Shown piece after piece: positions 1-6,244 of a stretch of 20,592 nt of DNA (position 1 is its first letter; each line of letters starts with the position of its first letter). Made by a program: the position numbers and the translations under genes. The notes beneath the pieces are model-generated. The model was not told the DNA's origin, ran no database searches, and saw nothing but the letters and a program-made list of their open reading frames with translations. Source of the DNA: an uncultured Duncaniella sp. (GTDB taxonomy: Bacteria > Bacteroidota > Bacteroidia > Bacteroidales > Muribaculaceae); assembly GCA_910587165.1 (NCBI GenBank), contig CAJUKP010000031.1, positions 1-20,592 of the forward strand. The letters are read 5' to 3'.

Positions 1-1076
1 GGTACTTATTCTTTAATTCGCTGATTATCAGCGTTGATTGCGGAGAGGACGAGACTCTCGTAGAGCAGTTGGTCCGCCATAACGAAAATCCGGATCTGCA
101 GTATGCGGTATTCTGCAGCAAAAAAAACTATCAGGAAAGACGTTGGGTATATCATGGGGCAAAGACCGAATATGTCGGTCTGCAGGCAAATGGAGTCCAA
201 AGTATACCTTATGATATAATATCATTGATCAAGGCCTCGCGAAATAGTGACGTGATTCTTGTATTGGGTGTGTCTGGTTGTGCTTTTCTTCCTGTTTTCA
301 GACTGTTTTCAAAGAAAAAGCTTATTATCAATATCGACGGACTTGAACATCGTCGTGATAAATGGAACAAATGGGTGAGAAAATTCCTGAAATTCTCTGA
401 GAAGCAGGCAATAAAATATGGCAATGTCATAGTGACTGATAACCAGGGGATAACTGATTATGTAAAGGATGAATATGGGAAGCCGTCAGAGCTAATTGCA
501 TATGGAGGTGATCACGCTTTGACCGCTTCAAATCCGGAGGAGACAGACCGGATATTGTCATCATATGGTATCAGGTCAAAAGAGTATGCTCTTGCCATCT
601 GCAGAATTGAGCCGGAGAATAATGTACACGTTATTCTCGAAGCTTTTGAAAAGTCACGACACAGTCTTGTATTCATTGGCAATTGGCAGAAAAGTGAATA
701 TGGAAGAGCATTGGCTGAGAAGTACAAAGACTCTGAATTTGTGAAGATAACACCGGCTGTTTATGATCTTGAGACACTCAATGTAATTAGAAGCAATTGT
801 TCGGTTTACCTTCATGGTCATAGTGCCGGCGGAACGAACCCTTCACTTGTGGAGGCCATGTTCTTCCATGTGCCGGTTTTTGCATTTGATTGTGTTTACA
901 ATCGTGAATCTACCGAAAACAAAGCAATATATTTCAGTTCCGTTGATGATCTTGTATCCAAGCTGAACGATCCTGATATTGATCTGGAAGCAAACGCCTC
1001 AGAGATGAACGAGATCGCGAACAGACGTTACCGTTGGGAGACTATATCCCGACAATATGAGGCATTGTTTAATTGA
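1..1076 (+). CDS. Glycosyltransferase with DUF1972-type N-terminal domain (5' end cut by window edge)
   Basis: This is probably a rhamnosyltransferase-like GT-B enzyme that adds a sugar to a lipid-linked surface glycan on the cytoplasmic face of the membrane. The frame is open to base 3. The in-frame TTG at 69 is too far in to be the start, because family-like sequence (SVDCGEDETLVEQLV) lies upstream of it; the true ATG is probably only a few codons off the left edge. Diagnostic stretches are LVLGVSGCAFLPVF, IINIDGLEHRRDKWNKW and VTDNQGITDYV in the N-terminal half, and ICRIEPENN and HGHSAGGTNPSLVEAM in the C-terminal half, the last holding the acidic residue typical of the donor-sugar site. 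The usual family motif YGGFET appears here as CGEDET. The gene is clearly more AT-rich than the rfb genes that follow, which fits a variable polysaccharide locus. The acceptor and exact sugar cannot be read from sequence. Recognition of the DUF1972 type is from memory of the family. Confidence 0.88.
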   Translation, partial: YLFFNSLIISVDCGEDETLVEQLVRHNENPDLQYAVFCSKKNYQERRWVYHGAKTEYVGLQANGVQSIPYDIISLIKASRNSDVILVLGVSGCAFLPVFRLFSKKKLIINIDGLEHRRDKWNKWVRKFLKFSEKQAIKYGNVIVTDNQGITDYVKDEYGKPSELIAYGGDHALTASNPEETDRILSSYGIRSKEYALAICRIEPENNVHVILEAFEKSRHSLVFIGNWQKSEYGRALAEKYKDSEFVKITPAVYDLETLNVIRSNCSVYLHGHSAGGTNPSLVEAMFFHVPVFAFDCVYNRESTENKAIYFSSVDDLVSKLNDPDIDLEANASEMNEIANRRYRWETISRQYEALFN

Positions 1077-1115
1077 ACCTGAATCCTAACGTAATAATAT
1101 AGAGCATTATAAACC

Positions 1116-2021
1116 ATGAAAGGAATAGTATTAGCCGGAGGTTCCGGAACACGTTTATATCCCATCACCAAAGGTGTCTCGAAGCAGATGCTTCCGATTT
1201 ATGACAAGCCTATGGTTTATTATCCGATCTCGACGCTGATGCTGGCCGGGATCCGCGATATCCTCATCATCTCGACCCCCAACGACCTGCCCGGTTTCAA
1301 GCGCCTTCTCGGCGACGGATCCGACTACGGCGTGAGATTCACTTACGCCGAGCAGCCCTCTCCCGACGGTCTCGCCCAGGCATTCATCATCGGCAGGGAG
1401 TTCATCGGCGATGACTCGGCCTGCCTTGTCCTCGGCGACAACATCTTTCACGGCGCCGGCTTCTCGGCTGTGCTGAAAAACTCTGTAGATGCGGCCGAGA
1501 AGGACGGCAAGGCCACCGTGTTCGGCTACTGGGTCGACGACCCAGAGCGTTACGGCGTAGCTGAGTTCGACAAGGATGGCAACTGCCTCTCCATCGAGGA
1601 GAAGCCCGAGCACCCCAAATCCAACTACGCTGTCGTCGGACTCTATTTCTACCCCAACAAGGTGGTCGATGTCGCTGCCCGCATCAAACCCTCAGCCCGC
1701 GGCGAGCTCGAGATCACCACCGTCAACCAGGAATTCCTCAAGGACGGCGAACTGAAAGTGCAGACACTCCCCCGCGGTTTTGCCTGGCTCGACACCGGCA
1801 CGCACGACTCACTCGCCGAGGCCTCGATCTATGTCGAGGTGCTCGAGAAACGTCAGGGTCTGAAGATAGCCTGCCTCGAAGGCATCGCCTACCGTCAGGG
1901 CTGGATCTCCAAAGAGAAAATGATTGAGCTCGCCCAACCGATGCTCAAGAACCAATACGGCCGGTATCTTCTCAAGGTCGTAGAGGAGATGGACCGCACC
2001 GGCGCACAAAATCTCGACTGA
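1116..2021 (+). CDS. rfbA: Glucose-1-phosphate thymidylyltransferase (RmlA)
   Basis: RmlA catalyses the first step of dTDP-L-rhamnose synthesis: dTTP plus glucose-1-phosphate gives dTDP-glucose. The 301-aa length is normal. The nucleotide-binding signature LAGGSGTRLYPIT is at residues 6-18, followed by KQMLPIYDKPMVYYP with the conserved Lys23; the metal-binding Asp lies in LVLGDN (Asp108). Sugar-site motifs EEKPEHPKSNYAVVGLYFY and WLDTGTHDSL follow. The ATG at 1116 opens the conserved N-terminus directly. It lies 39 bp after the glycosyltransferase and 3 bp before rfbC, so it is probably co-transcribed with both. Codon use changes inside the gene: the first roughly 40 codons use ATA, GTA, TTA, GGA and TAT, and from about 1230 on C-ending codons dominate. 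Confidence 0.97.
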   Translation: MKGIVLAGGSGTRLYPITKGVSKQMLPIYDKPMVYYPISTLMLAGIRDILIISTPNDLPGFKRLLGDGSDYGVRFTYAEQPSPDGLAQAFIIGREFIGDDSACLVLGDNIFHGAGFSAVLKNSVDAAEKDGKATVFGYWVDDPERYGVAEFDKDGNCLSIEEKPEHPKSNYAVVGLYFYPNKVVDVAARIKPSARGELEITTVNQEFLKDGELKVQTLPRGFAWLDTGTHDSLAEASIYVEVLEKRQGLKIACLEGIAYRQGWISKEKMIELAQPMLKNQYGRYLLKVVEEMDRTGAQNLD

Positions 2022-2024
2022 GAC

Positions 2025-2594
2025 ATGGAAGTAATCAGAACCGACATTGAAGGCGTGGTCATTATCCGGCCACGTGTCTTCACCGACGCCCGCGGCTATT
2101 TCTTCGAGAGCTATTCCAAGCGCGAGTTTGACGAGAAGGTCCGCCCCGTCAACTTCGTGCAGGACAATGAATCCTGTTCAACCCGGGGAGTGATGCGCGG
2201 CCTGCATTTCCAGCGTCCCCCCTTCACCCAGTCCAAACTCGTTCGCTGTGTCAAGGGCGCCGTGCTCGACGTGGCCGTCGACATCCGCAAAGGCTCGCCG
2301 ACCTACGGCCGCCACGTGGCCGTCGAGCTGACCGAGGACAACCATCTGCAGTTCTTCGTCCCCCGCGGCTTCGCCCACGGCTTTGCCGTGCTCTCTGACG
2401 TCGCCGTCTTCCAGTACAAGTGCGACGAATTCTACCATCCCGAGGCCGACGGCGGCATCTCCATCCTCGACTCATCGCTCGGCATTGACTGGCACCTCGA
2501 CCCTGCCGACGCCATCCTCTCCGACAAGGACACCCGTCACCCCCTGCTCGCCGATTTCGACTCCCCCTTCGATATCGGCACAGAGTTATATTAA
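2025..2594 (+). CDS. rfbC: dTDP-4-dehydrorhamnose 3,5-epimerase (RmlC)
   Basis: RmlC performs the double epimerisation of dTDP-4-keto-6-deoxyglucose to dTDP-4-keto-L-rhamnose, the third step of the pathway. The 189-aa protein is a cupin of normal size. Visible landmarks are the N-terminal RGYFFESY, the catalytic histidine in MRGLHFQ (His61), the KLVRCVKGAVLDVAVDIR strand region, FFVPRGFAHGF, and the tyrosine in FQYKCDEFY (Tyr131) that acts as the acid in characterised RmlC enzymes. The start lies 3 bp after the rfbA stop, which implies translational coupling. Third codon positions are strongly C-rich. Confidence 0.97.
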   Translation: MEVIRTDIEGVVIIRPRVFTDARGYFFESYSKREFDEKVRPVNFVQDNESCSTRGVMRGLHFQRPPFTQSKLVRCVKGAVLDVAVDIRKGSPTYGRHVAVELTEDNHLQFFVPRGFAHGFAVLSDVAVFQYKCDEFYHPEADGGISILDSSLGIDWHLDPADAILSDKDTRHPLLADFDSPFDIGTELY

Positions 2595-2608
2595 AACGCC
2601 CCGGCGGC

Positions 2609-2639
2609 TTGCCATACAATTATTAATGTTGTAAATTTG
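2609..2639 (+). promoter_or_regulatory. Predicted internal promoter for rfbD-rfbB
   Basis: A TTG at 2609-2611, a 20-bp spacer and TAAATTTG at 2632-2639 match the Bacteroidota housekeeping promoter (TTTG and TAnnTTTG). It lies in the 68-bp gap between rfbC and rfbD. The expected transcription start near 2645 leaves a leader of about 18 nt before the rfbD ATG. Prediction from sequence only. Confidence 0.6.
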
Positions 2640-2662
2640 CGATACAATAACCGACCGATAAC

Positions 2663-3535
2663 ATGAATATACTTGTGACCGGAGCCAACGGGCAGCTCGG
2701 CAACGGGATGCGCCTGGTCTCCAAGGACTCAAAAGACAACTATATCTTCACCGACGTGGCCGAGCTCGACATCACCGATGCCGGAGCCGTGAGCCGCATG
2801 GTGAGCGACAACGATATAAACGTGATCGTCAACTGCGCCGCCTATACCAACGTCGATAAGGCGGAGAGCGACGCCGAATTCGCCGAAATCCTCAACGCCA
2901 AGGCCGTGCGCAATCTCGCGGACGCTGTCAGAGCCAACGGCGGAACACTCATCCATGTCTCCACCGACTACGTCTTCGGCGGCTCCAAAGGCAACACCCC
3001 GCGCACCGAGGACGAACCCGCCAACCCCACGGGTGTCTACGGCCTCACCAAGCTCCATGGCGAGCAGGAGATAGAGCGATCCGGAGTCAAGGCCCTGATC
3101 TTCCGCACCGCATGGCTCTACTCCGAGTTCGGCCGAAACTTCGTCAAGACCATGCTCTCCCTCACCTCCACCAAGCCGGAGCTCAAGGTCGTTTTCGATC
3201 AGTGCGGCACCCCGACCTACGCCCTCGACCTCGCCGCCGCCATCTTCGATATCATCGAGAACCGTAAGTTTGAAGGCAACGAAGGCATCTATCACTACTC
3301 CAACGAAGGCGTCTGCTCATGGTACGACTTCACCCGCATGATCGCCGAGTATGCAGGAAACACCTCCTGCGACATCCGCCCCTGCCATTCCGACGAGTTC
3401 CCATCCCCCGTGGTTCGCCCGTCCTACTCCGTCCTCGACAAAACCAAATACAAATCCACCTTCGGCATGACCGTCCCCTACTGGACCGACTCCCTCAAGG
3501 TCTGCCTCAAAAACCTGAAAGAAAATGAAGCGTAA
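2663..3535 (+). CDS. rfbD: dTDP-4-dehydrorhamnose reductase (RmlD)
   Basis: RmlD carries out the last step of the pathway, NAD(P)H-dependent reduction of dTDP-4-keto-L-rhamnose to dTDP-L-rhamnose. It is a 290-aa short-chain dehydrogenase/reductase. The Rossmann motif TGANGQLG is at residues 6-13, NCAAYTNVDKAESD is the family's cofactor/substrate stretch, and VSTDYVFGG is followed by the catalytic pair Tyr126 and Lys130 in VYGLTKLHGE. The C-terminal part contains the typical RPSYSVLDKTKY. The start codon follows its own predicted promoter. The 3' end overlaps the rfbB start by 11 bp. Confidence 0.97.
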   Translation: MNILVTGANGQLGNGMRLVSKDSKDNYIFTDVAELDITDAGAVSRMVSDNDINVIVNCAAYTNVDKAESDAEFAEILNAKAVRNLADAVRANGGTLIHVSTDYVFGGSKGNTPRTEDEPANPTGVYGLTKLHGEQEIERSGVKALIFRTAWLYSEFGRNFVKTMLSLTSTKPELKVVFDQCGTPTYALDLAAAIFDIIENRKFEGNEGIYHYSNEGVCSWYDFTRMIAEYAGNTSCDIRPCHSDEFPSPVVRPSYSVLDKTKYKSTFGMTVPYWTDSLKVCLKNLKENEA

Positions 3536-4658
3536 CATACTCATCACCGGCGGAGCCGGCTTCATCGGCTCGCACGTCGTCAGACTGTTTGTCAACAAAT
3601 ATCCCGAATACAATATTGTAAACCTCGACAAGCTGACCTACGCCGGCAACCTTGCCAACCTCAAGGATATCGAGGACAAGCCTAACTACACATTTGTCAA
3701 GGCCGACATCGCCGACCTCGACGAAATGCGTCGCGTCATCACCGGTCACCGCATCGACGGCATCATCCATCTCGCCGCCGAGAGCCATGTCGACCGTTCT
3801 ATCAAAGACCCCTTCACCTTCGCCCGCACCAACGTCATGGGCACCCTCGCGCTCCTCCAGGCCGCTAAGGAATACTGGGACACCTTGCCTGAGAAGTATG
3901 AAGGCAAACTCTTCTACCACATCTCCACCGACGAGGTCTACGGCGCCCTTGAGCTTACCCATCCCGAAGGCGTCCCCGCCCCCTTCACCACCAAGGCATC
4001 AGCCGGCGAGCATGAGGCCTACGGCACCGAATTCTTCCTCGAGACCACAAAATACAACCCCCACAGCCCCTACAGTGCCTCAAAGGCATCGAGCGACCAC
4101 TTCGTCCGCGCCTACCATGACACCTACGGAATGCCCACGCTTGTCACCAACTGTTCCAACAACTACGGTCCCTACCAGTTCCCCGAGAAGCTCATCCCGC
4201 TGTTCATCAACAACATCCGCCACGGCAAACCGCTGCCTGTCTACGGTAAGGGAGAAAACGTCCGCGACTGGCTCTTCGTCGAGGACCATGCCCGTGCCAT
4301 CGACATGATCTTCCATAACGGCAAGATCGCCGAGACCTACAACATCGGCGGCTTCAACGAATGGAAGAACATCGACCTCATCAAGGTCATCATCAAGACC
4401 GTAGACCGTCTTCTCGGCAACCCCGAGGGCCATTCGCTCGGCCTCATCACCTACGTCACCGACCGCCTCGGCCACGATATGCGCTACGCCATAGACTCCC
4501 GCAAGCTCCAGGCCGAACTCGGTTGGGAACCCTCACTCCAGTTCGAGGAAGGCATCGAGAAGACCGTCCGCTGGTATCTTGACCATCAGGACTGGATGGA
4601 CAACATCACCTCCGGCGAATACGAGAAATACTACGAGTCAATGTACAAAGACCGGTAA
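3525..4658 (+). CDS. rfbB: dTDP-glucose 4,6-dehydratase (RmlB)
   Basis: RmlB performs the second pathway step, converting dTDP-glucose to dTDP-4-keto-6-deoxyglucose with tightly bound NAD. The 377-aa protein has the extended-SDR glycine motif TGGAGFIGS at residues 8-16, LDKLTYAGNLANL, HLAAESHVDRS, the catalytic Thr135-Asp136-Glu137 in STDEVYG, and Tyr183/Lys187 in PYSASKAS. NCSNNYGPYQFPEKLIPL and YGKGENVRDWLFVEDH are also present. It is slightly longer than the approximately 355-aa enterobacterial enzyme because of an insert around residues 140-178, before the catalytic Tyr, which I believe is common in Bacteroidota. It overlaps the rfbD 3' end by 11 bp and is the last gene of the locus before a terminator. 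Confidence 0.97.
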   Translation: MKRNILITGGAGFIGSHVVRLFVNKYPEYNIVNLDKLTYAGNLANLKDIEDKPNYTFVKADIADLDEMRRVITGHRIDGIIHLAAESHVDRSIKDPFTFARTNVMGTLALLQAAKEYWDTLPEKYEGKLFYHISTDEVYGALELTHPEGVPAPFTTKASAGEHEAYGTEFFLETTKYNPHSPYSASKASSDHFVRAYHDTYGMPTLVTNCSNNYGPYQFPEKLIPLFINNIRHGKPLPVYGKGENVRDWLFVEDHARAIDMIFHNGKIAETYNIGGFNEWKNIDLIKVIIKTVDRLLGNPEGHSLGLITYVTDRLGHDMRYAIDSRKLQAELGWEPSLQFEEGIEKTVRWYLDHQDWMDNITSGEYEKYYESMYKDR

Positions 4659-4684
4659 TCCCACACCATCTTCCCACCATACAG

Positions 4685-4723
4685 CAAAGCCATCGGATGC
4701 GACCCCGCGTTCCGATGGCTTTG
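4685..4723 (+). terminator. Strong hairpin terminator after rfbB
   Basis: A perfect 13-bp stem (4685-4697 pairs with 4711-4723) with a 13-nt loop is followed by the T-rich stretch tcgttatttctt. It starts 26 bp after the rfbB stop and closes the polysaccharide operon. The stem is nearly symmetric, but the gene on the other side is also on the plus strand, so only plus-strand use makes sense. Confidence 0.85.
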
Positions 4724-4745
4724 TCGTTATTTCTTGTCGTGTGAG

Positions 4746-4777
4746 TTTGCAATCCGAAGAGAAATGACTTAACTTTG
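4746..4777 (+). promoter_or_regulatory. Predicted promoter for the plus-strand PH-domain gene
   Basis: TTTG at 4746-4749, a 20-bp spacer and TAACTTTG at 4770-4777 give a full match to the Bacteroidota consensus. It lies just downstream of the rfb terminator. The expected start of transcription near 4784 leaves a leader of about 68 nt. That leader holds a 13-codon ORF (ATG 4801-4804 region to a TGA near 4842) that is probably meaningless. Confidence 0.75.
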
Positions 4778-4851
4778 CAGATATCCAAACGTATTGGATT
4801 ATATGGAATTAAGAGATAGATGTCGTGTGAGACTAAAAAACTGATAAAATA

Positions 4852-5316
4852 ATGGGAAAGACCTTCAAGATGGCTTTTGGAAAGGGAGCATACTATGCGG
4901 TGTTTATTGGAACCATGATGGAGCTTGCGTTGGTGATCGTGATGTCGCTTGTGAAGCTCTACATAGGATTGCTTTTCCTTCTGATGTTGATATTGATGCT
5001 ATGGTTTTGCAGTATGTCAATCCGGAGAAGCCGATATATAGTGACTGAGGATGAGATTATTATTGCTCTTTATCCGGATAGGAAGCGCAAATTCTGTATT
5101 GACAGGATATCTAAAATCAATTATGTGGATACAGGCACGGAATGGGCGCGTAATGCACCTAATGCAAGACATCAGCTTGCCATTTATTTTGACCGGAAGT
5201 ATTTGAAAAGTGTTGAGCCACGATATTTCGCACCGGAGGACAGGGATGCATTTGTAGAGGAACTGCTCAGGCACAAGCCGGATATAACAGTGGATACAGA
5301 AGAGGTGAAGCTCTGA
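4852..5316 (+). CDS. Small membrane protein with bacterial PH-like domain (bPH_4 type)
   Basis: This 154-aa protein has two adjacent transmembrane segments (about residues 13-33 and 36-56), then a cytoplasmic domain of about 90 residues. That domain has the look of the bPH_4 (formerly DUF1200) fold: YIVTEDEIIIALYP, KFCIDRISKI, QLAIYFDR, LKSVEPR and PEDRDAFVEELLRHKPDITV. Proteins of this type are widespread but mostly without assigned function. The ATG at 4852 follows a full predicted promoter and an A-rich stretch. The gene converges on a minus-strand paralogue at 5398-5835 (see findings). Lower GC than the rfb genes suggests an accessory origin. The domain assignment rests on pattern recognition; a profile search would settle it. 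Confidence 0.85.
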   Translation: MGKTFKMAFGKGAYYAVFIGTMMELALVIVMSLVKLYIGLLFLLMLILMLWFCSMSIRRSRYIVTEDEIIIALYPDRKRKFCIDRISKINYVDTGTEWARNAPNARHQLAIYFDRKYLKSVEPRYFAPEDRDAFVEELLRHKPDITVDTEEVKL

Positions 5317-5355
5317 TTCGGGGAGGTGTGAAGATTCTGACGCAAAAAAGAGATT

Positions 5356-5388
5356 CTGTCAGTCTGCCGGTTTGTCAGGATGTGACAG
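5356..5388. repeat. Weak inverted repeat in the convergent gap
   Basis: ctgtca at 5356-5361 and tgacag at 5383-5388 form a 6-bp inverted repeat with a 21-nt loop in the 81-bp gap between the two convergent PH-domain genes. It could serve as a weak bidirectional terminator, but there is no clear T-run on either side. Recorded mainly because nothing else in the gap looks like a terminator. Confidence 0.25.
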
Positions 5389-5397
5389 TCCCGGTGG

Positions 5398-5835
5398 CTA
5401 CAGGGTTACCTTTATTTCCGGATTGATCGAGATCAATGTCTTGATGAAATCATCCTTATCGGCAGGAGATATCACCAATGGCATGACGCTTTTCAGTATC
5501 CTTCGGTCAGAAAATTCGATTGCGATTCTATCAGTGAACGATGTGGCCGGTGCGCAAATCAATGTTTTGATTGGCTTTACCGCTTTTATCTTTGATATTG
5601 GGAATCTGGAAGAGGAGAGGAAAATATGCACCACCAGTTCATTTCCGTCAATCTCATACCGTATGCTGCATAGCGGTATCAGGCAAAGTAGTGCCCCTCC
5701 GGTGATAACCGCTGTTATAATCCAGTCAGCGTCCAGCAGAAGTGGACACAGAATACATATCACACACAATGCGATCATGCACCACGTGGACCAATCAAAC
5801 AACGGTTTGAATCGTTTATATGATTTCGAAGTCAT
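5398..5835 (-). CDS. Small membrane protein with bacterial PH-like domain, paralogue of the 4852-5316 product
   Basis: This 145-aa protein has two transmembrane segments (about residues 17-33 and 38-57) followed by a bPH_4-like domain: RYEIDGNELVVHIFL, FPISKIKAVKPIKT, APATSFTDRIAIEFSD, LKSVMPLVISPADKDDF and ISINPEIKVTL. The same order of elements, including LKSV-P, P-D-D-F and P-I-V at the C-terminus, occurs in the convergent plus-strand gene, so the two are homologous. The ATG at 5835 overlaps the end of a 59-aa ORF (5816-5995) by 20 nt, which suggests translational coupling. An antisense plus-strand ORF covers the same bases but lacks any protein-like pattern. Function unknown; a membrane-anchored scaffold or ligand-binding role is possible. 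Confidence 0.8.
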   Translation of the reverse strand: MTSKSYKRFKPLFDWSTWCMIALCVICILCPLLLDADWIITAVITGGALLCLIPLCSIRYEIDGNELVVHIFLSSSRFPISKIKAVKPIKTLICAPATSFTDRIAIEFSDRRILKSVMPLVISPADKDDFIKTLISINPEIKVTL

Positions 5836-5995
5836 ATAGGAAGGCTATTATACACAGTAAAACCAATAAGACGCCTGTGATCTGTAAGATCACCTTATAT
5901 TTCGATGACTTGTTTTTGTTGTAGATGTAACCACCGACGAAGCCACCATAAATGCCGGCGGCAATTGGTAGGAATATGGAAACTGGAATATGCAT
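5816..5995 (-). CDS. 59-aa predicted membrane protein (small ORF)
   Basis: I do not recognise this small ORF. It reads ATG at 5995 to TAA at 5816-5818. The product starts MHIPVSIFLPIAAGIYGG and has two hydrophobic stretches: residues 4-25, rich in glycine (AAGIYGGFVGGYIY), and residues 35-54 (VILQITGVLLVLLCIIAFLY). They are separated by a short basic loop NKNKSSKYK, so a helical hairpin with a cytoplasmic loop is likely. Its last 20 nt overlap the start of the PH-domain gene, a common arrangement for co-translated genes and the main support for it being real. Just upstream lies a 12-bp inverted repeat (6014-6048). A partner or regulator of the PH protein is a guess from position. Confidence 0.65.
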   Translation of the reverse strand: MHIPVSIFLPIAAGIYGGFVGGYIYNKNKSSKYKVILQITGVLLVLLCIIAFLYDFEII

Positions 5996-6013
5996 AGTAA
6001 GGCTTTTTTACAT

Positions 6014-6048
6014 CTGACGCTGAAATTTAAGAATAGTTTCAGTGTCAG
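6014..6048 (-). repeat. 12-bp inverted repeat between two small ORFs
   Basis: 6014-6025 (ctgacgctgaaa) pairs with 6037-6048 (tttcagtgtcag), with one position that is G-U in RNA and an 11-nt loop. On the minus strand it sits after the stop of the 40-aa ORF (6061) and 18 nt before the ATG of the 59-aa ORF (5995). It is followed there by an A-run, not a T-run, so it is not a standard terminator. A processing or translation-control hairpin is possible. Confidence 0.5.
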
Positions 6049-6060
6049 ACAAATAAATCA

Positions 6061-6183
6061 TTATATATCGGCACCATCTTTGAGAGCCTGACCAAGCCAA
6101 GCGAAAAAGCAGAGAACCATGATTATAACTGACATAATTTTTGTGATATTATATGTTACCAGGAAAGTCAATATGACTTTCAT
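6061..6183 (-). CDS. 40-aa predicted small membrane protein (start uncertain)
   Basis: I do not recognise this small ORF. From ATG 6183 to TAA 6061-6063 it encodes 40 residues beginning MKVILTFLVTYNITKIMSV, with a strong hydrophobic core (IMSVIIMVLCFFAWLGQAL) and a short acidic C-terminus (KDGADI). A second in-frame ATG at 6135 would give a 24-aa single-helix protein. The inner start fits better if the TAATTTTG box at 6187-6194 is a promoter, because transcription would then begin near 6180 inside the first codons. The outer start fits if the gene is read through from the response regulator 61 bp upstream. It is the first of three minus-strand ORFs (40 aa, 59 aa, PH protein) that may form a unit. 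Confidence 0.45.
   Translation of the reverse strand: MKVILTFLVTYNITKIMSVIIMVLCFFAWLGQALKDGADI
6163..6181 (-). repeat. Perfect 8-bp palindrome with 3-nt loop at a predicted transcription start
   Basis: gaaagtca (6163-6170) and tgactttc (6174-6181) are exact inverted complements around ata. On the minus strand it starts 5 nt after the TAATTTTG box, so it would be either an operator over the transcription start or a hairpin at the 5' end of the mRNA. It also overlaps the first codons of the 40-aa ORF. Confidence 0.5.
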
Positions 6184-6186
6184 CTG

Positions 6187-6194
6187 CAAAATTA
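6187..6194 (-). promoter_or_regulatory. Possible -7 box for the small-ORF / PH-domain unit
   Basis: The minus strand reads TAATTTTG, a match to the Bacteroidota -7 element TAnnTTTG. No convincing TTTG lies 20 bp upstream, so the promoter would be weak or activator-dependent. It sits in the 61-bp gap between the response regulator stop and the 40-aa ORF. Confidence 0.4.
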
Positions 6195-6244
6195 GCGGTG
6201 AGATGGGCCATATTTAGGCATACGGATGTTAATATTTATTAAAG

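Noticed and set aside
2729..3295. 188-codon minus-strand frame opposite rfbD, with similar frames opposite rfbA and rfbB
   Set aside because: Codon-bias shadows; Gly/Val/Asp-rich products typical of reading GC-rich genes backwards.
4801..4845. 13-codon ORF in the leader of the plus-strand PH gene
   Set aside because: Too short, no hydrophobic or regulatory pattern and no overlap with the main start; could arise by chance.
5372..5839. 155-codon plus-strand frame opposite the minus-strand PH gene
   Set aside because: The minus-strand product has two helices and is clearly related to the neighbouring PH protein. The plus-strand frame shows neither pattern nor promoter.
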